A DNA stretch of 64,000 nucleotides, from contig CAYXDO010000021.1 of NCBI GenBank assembly GCA_964463485.1, forward strand, positions 31,818 through 95,817, given 5' to 3'. Below are positions 6,862 through 14,164 of this stretch, in pieces. The translations under genes were made by a program, and so were the position numbers. Source of the DNA: CAYXDO01 sp964463485 (lineage in GTDB: Bacteria; Myxococcota; Kuafuiibacteriia; Kuafuiibacteriales; Kuafuiibacteriaceae). The notes under the pieces are model-generated. The model searched no databases and was not told the DNA's origin. It saw nothing but the letters and a program-made list of their open reading frames with translations. Position 1 is the stretch's first letter; every line of letters starts with the position of its first letter.

Positions 6862-9858
6862 TCAAGGAGAGCGATGGGGCAGCGAGACGGACGGATGTCG
6901 ATCGACCTCGTCGAGGCCTCCGGGAGCGAAGTAAAGCACCTTCGCCTCCGAAGAGCTGGGCCCTTCGATCCCTCGAAAGACGGCGCCCGGGGGCAGCGTT
7001 ACATCTCCGCCGGTCGCCCAACCCACCGCTTGTAGCCCGTCCGAGGTGCGACCCAAGAGCACGGTCTCGAGCCGGTGGTCGAACTTCGCCTCCACGCTGG
7101 TCCAACCCTTGGGCACGACGGTCGGAGGTCCGTCACCCTCGAGGCGACGAACTTTGCCCGTGCTCGCTTGGATCTGATCGATCGATCCGCTGTTACTCAG
7201 AACGTAGCAACTTTCCCCGGAGAGTGCCTTTTTCACCCGCCGTGGGGAGTCCAACTTTCCAGGATCGAACACCACCAGGTCGGACTTGGCTTCGAACACG
7301 TACCCCCACTCGAGCGCCGAGGAGCCCATTCTCGCTCCGATACACGGACCTCCGTCGAGGCGAGCGCCGACTTCCCACTCCCCCTCCTGATTGCGGCCGA
7401 GGGTCCGAACCCAACCGCCTCGGTCGTCCGCGCCGCATAGGAAGGCCCTGTGGAGCCCGCCGACCATGGCCGTCGGCATGTCGCCAAAGGGGAGTTGGAT
7501 CGAACGCCTCGTCTCGAGATCGACGAGTCGAATGGAACCATCGCGATCTTTGAAGATCGAGCGGTTGGCGAAAGCACCTGCGCTGGATGGCGGAGGCAAG
7601 ACGGGGAGCGGGTGCGCGGAGAGAAAAGCCTCCCAGGCCCCCGGCTCGGTCACTCCCCCCGACTCGTCGGGGCGAGGGGCGGCGCGGGCCTTTGGCCGCG
7701 GGGACCCGAGTGCAGCTCGATGTTGAGCGGACGCCTCCACCGCGATCGCCTCGAGCGAGCTGTCGAGACCTCGCCAAGGTCCCTCTCCGGCTCCCGGTCG
7801 AGCTATCGCCGAAAACAGGAGTGCCCTCGTCAGACCGATGGCTTCCTTTGGGAGATTCTCGAACCCATCTCCCTGAAAGTTGATGGGTCGGCCGCGATTC
7901 AGGATCTTCACCGAAGTGAACGCGGAGAGCTCTCGTGCGTCGAGCTCCACCGCTGCAGACGACCCGCTCGCCACGAATCCTTCGAAGCCGCGGAGTGAAC
8001 GAGCGTCGAGCGCGCGCTTGCCCGTGCATGAGAACACGAGGTCAGCTTTTTCGAGGGCAGCCTCGACCTTCGACGCAGTCACAAAGCCACGGGATGCGGC
8101 CACCGCGAGCTTCGCGGGATCTTTGTCGACGAGCGTCACCTGAATCCCTTCGGCCCGAAGCTTCTCGGCGACCTCCATGCCGATGGCGCCCGCGCTGACG
8201 ACGGTGACTCGCTGGAGCTGGCCGGCCTCGCCCCACTGCGCCAACTCTCGGAACAGAGCCTCCACCAGGGCCCAACCGATGATCGGCGCTTCGTGGGTCT
8301 TCTTGGCGGCGGAATCTGCGACGCGGACGATCGGATAGTCGAGCTTCTCCAATTTCTCGAGCTCGGTCAGCCCGCGAGTAGTCTGTTCGATTCCGCGAAC
8401 GACTCGAGCGGGCAGACGCTTTCGATGCTCTGCCCCTGGCCCGGTCCGGTCTTCGACCAGCGAGCGGTGCAGCAACCCACCATCGTCCAGCACGACGAAG
8501 CCCCCTTTGGGAAGCTCCGGATCGTCGCGCTCCCGAGTGCTCGGGGTGGGCGCTTCGACGTGGGCACCCTGGTGAGTTCGAGCCACCGAATCGACGAACT
8601 CGGAGACTCGACGAACGCGCATTTCCTCGAAGGTCCGAGTCTCGCCGCCGCTGTCGTAACCCATTCGCACGTCCATACCCAAGAGTCGGCAGTACGCCTC
8701 CACGAGCGGGTTCGGGGTATAGTCGGTACCCAGAACGTGAATGTGAGTCGGGTCCATTCCCTTGGCCACGAGGGCCTCCAGCAGCGGCACGAGCGTGGGG
8801 AAGAGGTGCTGGACGGCGATGAGTCCTTGGTCTTTGACCGCGTCCTTCCCAACTGCCTTCGCGACTGCGTCCAGCGCTGCGATACTCCTTGGAATCAGCT
8901 CGTCGTTGCGCACCATCGCGTCGGCCAAGACACGAGCGGCCTTGCGCGGAAGAATTTCCGGGAGTTGTCGCAGAACTTGGGCGAGGAAGTCGACATTGGG
9001 CCGGCGCGGCGGATCTCGCGAAAGCAGGTCGGTGAGCGTCCTCGTGATGGGTGCGACATCCGCGCCGTACGCGGCCTCGATTCGGTCCAGCCTGAACTCT
9101 CCGCCCGAAGTCTTGAACGCGCCGAGGAAGCGCATGAGGAGCGCGGCGATCTGAGGGTCGGTCAGGTCTTTGGCGTCGACCTCGGCGTCCCGACGCTCTG
9201 GGAGGAGCGCCAACCGGAGGGTACTGTGACCTGCCAGCGCCCGCCGCGTCGCCTCGACGAGCAGGGACGAGCCATACCCGAGGTGGAGCGCCAACCGGTC
9301 GAAGCGGGCCGATTTCGCCGGGCTCGTGAGTATCGCGATTTTGGCGGTCGATCCAACCGATTCGGGCGCAACCCACTCGCCCGGTCCGAGGCGGTCCAAG
9401 AGAGCCGCCTCGGCGCCGCGAACGAAGCCACGCGCGCTCTGCATCACGTCCTGGGCGAGGCGAGAATGCTCCGGGAACGGACCGGCCGACGCCACCAGCT
9501 TCTCGAGCAACACCGCCGCTCTAGCGCCCTTGGGCCCCAATCGAGTGAGGGCCGCGAGGGACACTCCTTCGGAGTCCTGCGCCGATCTGGCGAGAAACAC
9601 GAGGAGCCTCGCCAACGCCTCGATCGAATCGGTGGGCTGAGGAGGTCCCTCTGGCCGTAGCGCGCGGCCCAGCGGAGAGACTCCGTGGGTTTGAAGCTCC
9701 TGCATCAACAGAGATCCGAGCTCGTGGGCCCCGTCGGTGGCGACGGCCACGCGCAGTCGGGAGAGGGGCACGCGCTTGGCCGAATCTCCGCGGGTCGCGG
9801 GCGGCGCCTCGAGGGCGGCCAACGGCTTCGATCCCGAGACCGGGCGCATCGAAGGCAC
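6862..9858 (-). CDS. Large protein with S-adenosylhomocysteine-hydrolase-like NAD-binding domain
   Basis: 998 residues, not a normal AdoHcy hydrolase (about 430-490). The middle (about residues 350-670) resembles that family: HVLGTDYTPNPLV, KGGFVVLDDGG, YPIVRVADSAAKKTHEAPIIG and then a Rossmann strand VTVVSAGAIGMEVAEKL with a following acidic VDKDP turn and ADLVFSCTGKRAL. The N-terminal third has no recognised domain. The C-terminal third (about 740-998) holds repeated short beta-strand stretches such as WGYVFEAKSDLVVFD, propeller-like. No key substrate-binding residues could be verified, so the enzyme may act on a different nucleotide ligand or only sense NAD. Start ATG 9858 is the first in frame. 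Confidence 0.6.
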   Translation of the reverse strand: MPSMRPVSGSKPLAALEAPPATRGDSAKRVPLSRLRVAVATDGAHELGSLLMQELQTHGVSPLGRALRPEGPPQPTDSIEALARLLVFLARSAQDSEGVSLAALTRLGPKGARAAVLLEKLVASAGPFPEHSRLAQDVMQSARGFVRGAEAALLDRLGPGEWVAPESVGSTAKIAILTSPAKSARFDRLALHLGYGSSLLVEATRRALAGHSTLRLALLPERRDAEVDAKDLTDPQIAALLMRFLGAFKTSGGEFRLDRIEAAYGADVAPITRTLTDLLSRDPPRRPNVDFLAQVLRQLPEILPRKAARVLADAMVRNDELIPRSIAALDAVAKAVGKDAVKDQGLIAVQHLFPTLVPLLEALVAKGMDPTHIHVLGTDYTPNPLVEAYCRLLGMDVRMGYDSGGETRTFEEMRVRRVSEFVDSVARTHQGAHVEAPTPSTRERDDPELPKGGFVVLDDGGLLHRSLVEDRTGPGAEHRKRLPARVVRGIEQTTRGLTELEKLEKLDYPIVRVADSAAKKTHEAPIIGWALVEALFRELAQWGEAGQLQRVTVVSAGAIGMEVAEKLRAEGIQVTLVDKDPAKLAVAASRGFVTASKVEAALEKADLVFSCTGKRALDARSLRGFEGFVASGSSAAVELDARELSAFTSVKILNRGRPINFQGDGFENLPKEAIGLTRALLFSAIARPGAGEGPWRGLDSSLEAIAVEASAQHRAALGSPRPKARAAPRPDESGGVTEPGAWEAFLSAHPLPVLPPPSSAGAFANRSIFKDRDGSIRLVDLETRRSIQLPFGDMPTAMVGGLHRAFLCGADDRGGWVRTLGRNQEGEWEVGARLDGGPCIGARMGSSALEWGYVFEAKSDLVVFDPGKLDSPRRVKKALSGESCYVLSNSGSIDQIQASTGKVRRLEGDGPPTVVPKGWTSVEAKFDHRLETVLLGRTSDGLQAVGWATGGDVTLPPGAVFRGIEGPSSSEAKVLYFAPGGLDEVDRHPSVSLPHRSP

Positions 9859-9966
9859 CTTACTCCGATTTGACGGGGGTCAGTAGAGATCAGCGGAGCT
9901 TTGCCAGCTCGAACCGCGGCGGAGCGGCGGAGGCGATCGTTGGAAGCCGCTCGCGATGCTCTCGGC

Positions 9967-10281
9967 ATGAGCCACCCCGTCGAACCATCGGCGACCCCGG
10001 CTACAGCGTGCCCAGGGACCATCCTGGCCTTCGCCACGGTGGCTCCCGGCCAGGTCGAGATCGAAGGGCTCCCGGCCGCAGCTCGCAAGCGCCTGCCGCG
10101 GTATCCGCTGCCCGTGCTGCGCCTGGCCCGCTTGGCCGTCGATGTGAGTGCTGAGTCGGGCGGAGCCCCCGCGCGTACGGCTTCGGCTTCGGCCTGGGCA
10201 ATCAGGAAAGCCAGCACGAGGGACGCTGTCATCACTCACTCTTCCTCCAGCGCCTGGAAGCACTCCGCTCTGATTCGCTGA
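9967..10281 (+). pseudogene. Fragment of a GNAT-type toxin/acetyltransferase
   Basis: About 60 residues after ATG 9967 match the central strand region of GNAT acetyltransferases of the TacT/AtaT toxin type: GTILAFATVAPGQVEIEGLP followed by RLPRYPLPVLRLARLAVD. In intact members that last motif is followed by the acetyl-CoA loop (Q/R-x-x-G-x-G/A). Here it is replaced by unrelated low-complexity sequence, and the N-terminal strand is also missing. No antitoxin of the DUF1778 type is seen beside it. Probably a dead remnant at the left edge of the accessory region. Confidence 0.45.
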
Positions 10282-10363
10282 AGACCCGTCCGCCCGGGGC
10301 TGCTACATGAGCTATCGTGCCAACTCAGAAGCAGCGGACGTCGGCGTTCCGGAGAGACGTCCT

Positions 10364-10759
10364 TCAGGCACCTCCGGTGTCGAGCGCCAGCTCGTCGAAG
10401 CTCATCTCTGTCCCTTCGATCCAACTTCGCTTCGATTCATCCAATACTCTTGCCACTCCGAGCTTGGCCGCGGCTCGTTCGACGAGCCTTCGCAGGCCAG
10501 CGCCGGAGCACGGACCCTTCGCGTCCGCTCCGACAAGGCTGGTGGACGTCGACGAATCATGGGCCACGATACTCAGCACACACTCGCGGCCGAGCGGCAG
10601 GACTCTGGCCGCGATGGTGAGGTTCGCACCCCGGGCGCGGCCAGCCGCCAATCGACAATCGAGCCCACAGCCCGCGAGCTTCTCGTCGCGGGACGAGTCC
10701 GATAGCAGGACGGCAAACCCGGCGCGCGCGACTTCGGCTCTTAGATATTCGTCCGGTCT
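10364..10759 (-). pseudogene. Truncated hypothetical protein, no start codon
   Basis: An open minus-strand frame from the TGA at 10760-10762 down to a stop at 10364 gives about 131 residues with protein-like composition (AEVARAGFAVLLSDSS, LPLGRECVLSIVAHDSS, RRLVERAAAKLGVARV). It has no ATG or GTG at its head. It ends abruptly upstream against a 20-bp tandem repeat and an antitoxin remnant, so the 5' end appears lost. No family recognised. Confidence 0.35.
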
Positions 10760-10780
10760 TCATTCCGAGCGGTCCGGCAC

Positions 10781-10818
10781 CGTCCGAAAACGGTCGGCAC
10801 CGTCCGAAAACGGTCGGG
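10781..10818. repeat. Tandem duplication of a 20-bp unit
   Basis: cgtccgaaaacggtcggcac occurs at 10781-10800 and, without its last two bases, at 10801-10818. Each unit contains a small inverted repeat (ccgt...acgg). It sits exactly between the truncated gene at 10364-10759 and the antitoxin remnant at 10816, which suggests a rearrangement scar. Confidence 0.8.
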
Positions 10819-10881
10819 CCCTTGTACTCGATGGTGTCGGCTCGCTTCTCGTACCCATCGTCGCAGAGGCGCTCCGAATTC
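10816..10881 (-). pseudogene. Remnant of an MqsA-type antitoxin (first copy)
   Basis: The minus strand encodes CDDGYEKRADTIEYKGP, the stretch that follows the first zinc-binding Cys pair in MqsA/YgiT-type antitoxins. It is nearly identical at DNA level to 13846-13890 (YEKRADTTEYKGQ). Everything 3' of it is missing. It lies upstream of, and partly under, the divergent kinase-like gene. Confidence 0.5.
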
Positions 10882-10965
10882 GTGGCGTCGGCGCGAAGAC
10901 CCGCTGGTCAGCTGTGGTCTCGCCAACTCGCCCAAGAAGCGGGCACTGCGAGTACACTTGGGCTC

Positions 10966-11793
10966 GTGGAAGCTAGCGCTGGCGGTTACCTCCTGAACGA
11001 GCGAATCGGTCCTCCGCGGGGCCGGATGTTCGAGACGTGGATTGCGACGCGGGCCTGTCGCGAGGTCGTCGTGAAGAAGCTGAACCCGGGACTCACGCAC
11101 TGCAAGGCTCTCGTCGACGACTATTCACTCGCCGCAAGACGGTGGCGCTCGATGGAGCACGCCAACATCGTTCGGGTCCTCGAGGTGACCGAAGCCCCCG
11201 ACTACCTCCTCGCCATGGAGCGGGTGAACGGAAAGAACCTTCGAGAGATCATGTCGCGAGCAGGGCCGCTATCGCCGTCTCTCGTTCGAGCCATCATCGC
11301 CAGCGTCGCGGCCGCGTTGTCCTTTGCGCACGAGACAGCGTCGTCCTGTCACGGAGATCTTCGCCCCGACAACGTGCTGATCGGGTCGGACGGAGGAGTG
11401 AAGGTCGTCGACTTCTTCGTGGCGCGGGCCGTGCGTCGATGGACTGGGACGACGGTTCCGGGCCCGTTTACCGGGAGAGGGCAGTTCAGCTACCTCGGAT
11501 ATCAGAGCCCAGAGGAAATACTCGGAGAAACGGCCGACGAGCGTTCCGAGATCTTCATCCTGGGAATCTTGGCGCACGAGCTCCTGACGGCAGAGAGGCT
11601 ATTCGACAAAGGTTATTGGGCAGGGACACTCGACGCGAACCTACGCGGTCCGATTCTTCGGCCGTCAAAGTCTGTTTCCGGAATCCCCGAGGGGCTCGAA
11701 GCGGTCGTGATGACGGCACTCGATCGCTCGCCGAGCGCGCGCTTTGGGACGATGGAGGAGATGCGCCTTCTCCTCGAAGATCAGATCATCTGA
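10966..11793 (+). CDS. Serine/threonine protein kinase-like protein with altered motifs
   Basis: 275 residues, a bare kinase fold without a membrane segment. Visible motifs: VVVKKLNP (ATP-anchoring Lys), CHGDLRPDNVLI (catalytic-loop Asp and Asn kept, Arg of HRD replaced by Gly), VVDFFVAR where DFG should stand (Gly replaced by Phe), and YQSPEE as the APE equivalent. The glycine-rich loop is degenerate (IGPPRGRM). The GTG start at 10966 is preferred because the frame upstream (open from 10822) runs through the antitoxin remnant. Activity is doubtful; it may be a weak kinase or a pseudokinase. Surrounding genes give no partner. Confidence 0.7.
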   Translation: MEASAGGYLLNERIGPPRGRMFETWIATRACREVVVKKLNPGLTHCKALVDDYSLAARRWRSMEHANIVRVLEVTEAPDYLLAMERVNGKNLREIMSRAGPLSPSLVRAIIASVAAALSFAHETASSCHGDLRPDNVLIGSDGGVKVVDFFVARAVRRWTGTTVPGPFTGRGQFSYLGYQSPEEILGETADERSEIFILGILAHELLTAERLFDKGYWAGTLDANLRGPILRPSKSVSGIPEGLEAVVMTALDRSPSARFGTMEEMRLLLEDQII

Positions 11794-12139
11794 CATGCCC
11801 TCGAGCGAGCGAACGGCGAAGGTAACCGTTCGGCCGACCCCGTCCCGGACGGTCATGACTTGGGCCGGCGCGTGGGTTACTCCGCGGGTCGACGTGAGGG
11901 ACGCGGTCTCAGTGGCTTGGTTGAGGGATGCGGTGCAGCCACGAATTTTCGCGCGGGCCAAGTCGCCGCCGTCAGTATCGTGGACGCGATCCTGTACCGC
12001 CGCGTCGAACGTTCATTCAACTCTCGCCGTTCGGACTCGGATTTCGAACGGTGGATTTCGGATTTGTTCCGATATTCGAACGTTTGATCTGAATCTCCAG
12101 CATGAAGCCCCTGGACCGCCCTTCGCTTAGCCGCTCCGC
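11794..12139. other. Gene-free stretch
   Basis: No convincing reading frame on either strand. The second half is unusually rich in repeated ttcgaac/gttcgaa-like words (about 12003-12090), which looks like decayed sequence rather than a regulatory region of a known type. Confidence 0.4.
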
Positions 12140-12310
12140 GTGTCGGCCGCCGAAGTTTCTTATGCGCGACGGGAGCCCGAAGGCACCCTTCTTCACGAAC
12201 TCGTCCGCGAGCATTTCCGAACTCTCGAGGAGCTTGAGCAGGTCGATGGGGATCCGGGCTCGGGCCTGCCGAAGTTCGTGCAAAACGAGTTCGTTCGTCG
12301 AGAATTTCGG
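12140..12310 (+). mobile_element. Remnant of an IS91-type transposase N-terminus
   Basis: The frame starting near 12140 encodes RREPEGTLLHELVREHF and, further on, GSGLPKFVQNEFVRREF, which resembles the first ~55 residues of IS91-family (Y2 rolling-circle) transposases (pattern: EPE/T-x-LYxxVxxHxxxF... LPxFVxxELRxxL). The zinc-binding Cys cluster and the catalytic part are absent; sequence after about 12310 is unrelated. Assigned from memory of the family pattern only. Confidence 0.4.
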
Positions 12311-12433
12311 AGCCAAACTCCAAGCCCTTGCGAACGAATTTCATTGGGTATGTTGAGTTGCCTAAATCTCGATCGGCCATGCAACCGACAAAAACCGGCG
12401 CACCTTCTTGCGAAGCAGTTCGATATTGATGGC

Positions 12434-13054
12434 ATGATCAAGAAAACAACCAACAAGATCAGTCAGCCGCGGACGCCATGCTCCGAAGCTGAGAAGCGAC
12501 CTCCGGAGGAAGGACTAAACCGATTTGTGGCCCAGCTCAATGAGGACGGCTTCGTGGGCTCGAAGCTCGAGCGTGAGAGAAACTACCTTTCTCTTCTCAC
12601 TTGGCCGAAGCTCCGGCCCGGCGAGGTGAACAATTGGATGTCGTTCGAGAAGAAGGGGAACAACCTCGAGGTCTTCAGCGTGGGCACCGTGACGACCGCT
12701 CACGAGGCAACGACGCTTCTCGAGGTACTCGCCAAGGGACCTTCCTTTGTCCACGCAATGAAGCGCTATCGCACGAGCCAACATCAACCGTACTTCGCGA
12801 TTCTGCGCGGTGGGGACGAAAGTGATGGGAAAACCGCGATGGTCCGGTTGCCGGTGCGGGAGCAGCGAAAGCTGGTCGAAGCACCGGTTGACTCAATCGT
12901 GAAATTGATCGCCATCCGTCAGCCCAAGAAGTTCGGGAATCCGGTCTCCATCCAGCCCACGTTGCTCGAGTCCTCAGGTGCATTTCTCCAAGTCACGGCG
13001 GTGAAGGACAAAGGAGCTCGAATCGAAGTTACAGGTACAAAAGTCCCGGCCTAG
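12434..13054 (+). CDS. Hypothetical protein
   Basis: 206 residues from ATG 12434 (the frame is open further upstream into the transposase remnant). Composition is that of a soluble globular protein: a basic N-terminal tail (MIKKTTNKISQPR), a central segment with NNWMSFEKKGNNLEVFSVG and a C-terminal part ending in IEVTGTKVPA. No signal peptide, membrane segment or known motif seen. Lower GC than the core genes and flanked by remnants, so probably acquired. A hairpin follows the stop. Confidence 0.5.
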   Translation: MIKKTTNKISQPRTPCSEAEKRPPEEGLNRFVAQLNEDGFVGSKLERERNYLSLLTWPKLRPGEVNNWMSFEKKGNNLEVFSVGTVTTAHEATTLLEVLAKGPSFVHAMKRYRTSQHQPYFAILRGGDESDGKTAMVRLPVREQRKLVEAPVDSIVKLIAIRQPKKFGNPVSIQPTLLESSGAFLQVTAVKDKGARIEVTGTKVPA

Positions 13055-13062
13055 TCGGGCCC

Positions 13063-13090
13063 AATCGGGCCTTCACCTATGAGCCCGATT
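13063..13090. terminator. Hairpin downstream of the 12434-13054 gene
   Basis: aatcgggc at 13063-13070 pairs with gcccgatt at 13083-13090 across a 12-nt loop, eight perfect pairs. Additional copies of the word agtcgggc/agtcgg flank it. There is no T-run after it, so terminator function is only suggested by its position nine bases after a stop codon. Confidence 0.4.
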
Positions 13091-13117
13091 AGTCGGACTT
13101 AGTCGGGCTTACTTACC

Positions 13118-13245
13118 GCCCACGATCGTGCGGCAGGCGAAGGTCGAACCGGAACTTGCGGTGCGTCGCCGATAAACCGGCGAAGGCCGCGTTCGAGTTG
13201 CTGCAGGAAAGTTGTCGCACTCTAAGTCGGACGGAGGAACAACCG
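13118..13245 (-). pseudogene. Decayed fragment of the DUF3427-type helicase gene
   Basis: This stretch aligns with positions 15264-15444 of the helicase gene in the large repeat (shared words ccgcccacgatcg, gaaccggaacttgcggtgcg, gttgctgcaggaa, gtcggacggaggaac). It has about 35 bases deleted and scattered substitutions, so it is older and more diverged than the two near-identical copies. On the minus strand it covers helicase motif V/VI (the region reading LQQLGRGLRR in the intact gene). Confidence 0.7.
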
Positions 13246-13294
13246 TATCGACGTCGTCGAGTTTCACGTCGACGAGACATGCGAAGCTGCGTTC

Positions 13295-13480
13295 GTGGCC
13301 GACAAGAAGACTCGCTTTCTCTCGCCGGAGAGTACTTCTCGATGTCCGAGTTGCTCCTTCGCGGCCAGAACGTGGCCGTCCCCGTCCTCGAGGGAATCGA
13401 TGTGCCGTCGTTTTCGGATCCAAGCGTCAGCCGAGAGGGTGAGTGTACGCGGTCGGGCAGCAGGACCCTCGAGTTGAGAA
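13295..13480 (+). pseudogene. Fragment of a DUF4365/PD-(D/E)XK-like protein, frameshifted
   Basis: GTG 13295 opens VADKKTR. A shifted frame then reads SLSLAGEYFSMSELLLRGQ and NVAVPVLEGIDV, and another shift gives RRFRIQASAERVSVRGRAAG. Together these resemble the start of small nuclease-like proteins whose pattern is AGEYFVxSELLRRGxNVAxP...R-x-QVKT. About ten residues around the expected acidic active site are missing. It is not functional as written. Confidence 0.4.
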
Positions 13481-13533
13481 CGTACTCGGCGACAACTCAT
13501 CTGTCATGCGTGTGTACGCGAGGACGGCGGCGC

Positions 13534-13905
13534 TCAGGCTCCTCGAGGCGGCGGGGGGGCCTCGGCGAGCAGCCGGAGCAGGTTGCTCATCGGCGCGCTC
13601 ACGGACGCCGTGCCCTTCTCATACTTTTGGAAGGCACGCGGGCCGCGGCCCAGCACCTCGCCCGCTGGTCGTTGCGAGATTCCAAGGCGTTTGCGTATCT
13701 CGCTGACCTCGGCCGGGCTCGACACGTCCTCGACCTCGGCGCGAAGCTCGAAGAAGGCCTGCTCGCGGGCCACCAAGGCCTCGCCGTCGAGGGTCGCCTC
13801 GCCGCAGTCGCCACACCACCACGCGGTGGTCTGAACCCCGCACCTGGCCCTTGTACTCGGTGGTGTCGGCCCGCTTCTCGTACCTCGTGATGCCGCCACT
13901 CCCAG
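13534..13905 (-). pseudogene. MqsA-type antitoxin (second copy), frameshifted
   Basis: The C-terminal frame reads WWCGDCGEATLDGEAL (second zinc-binding Cys pair), then IRKRLGISQRPAGEVLGRG and PRAFQKYEKGTASVSAPM, the helix-turn-helix of MqsA-family antitoxins. The N-terminal frame reads YEKRADTTEYKGQVR in another phase; removing one C from the run at 13836-13839 joins them. The first Cys pair cannot be found upstream, so the 5' end seems lost as well. No MqsR-like toxin gene is adjacent. The homopolymer shift may be a sequencing error, but the missing 5' end would remain. Confidence 0.6.
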
Positions 13906-14062
13906 CACTGCCATGACCCAGAGAAGCCACGACCGGACGCGCGGTGTTGCCATCGAGGTGAGTTGCGACGCGATCGAGCACACGGTGAGCGCGAAAACCT
14001 GCCCAGAGACCGCCAGGTGAACGATAAAAGCTTGAGCCGCGTCGCGATGTCGAAATCGACGC

Positions 14063-14164
14063 GTGATTCGCAGGCTCTACGTCCATAACTTTCGCTGCCC
14101 CGAGAATTTCGAGTTGCCAGTTGGAGAGCGTCCGAGTCCTCCAGGTCGCGATTCGTGGATTTGA
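14063..14164 (+). pseudogene. N-terminal stub of an AAA-family ATPase cut by the repeat boundary
   Basis: GTG 14063 opens VIRRLYVHNFRCPENFELPV, the typical first strand of RecF/OLD-like AAA ATPases (IRRLxVxNFRCFxNFEL), which should be followed by a Walker A lysine loop. Instead the frame enters the 2.84-kb repeat at 14137 and stops at 14164. The repeat boundary therefore replaced the rest of this gene. Confidence 0.6.

Noticed and set aside
12017..12316. Minus-strand frame of 99 codons (MAPKFSTNELVLHELRQ...)
   Set aside because: It looks protein-like, but the opposite frame matches the IS91-type transposase pattern better; both cannot be genes.
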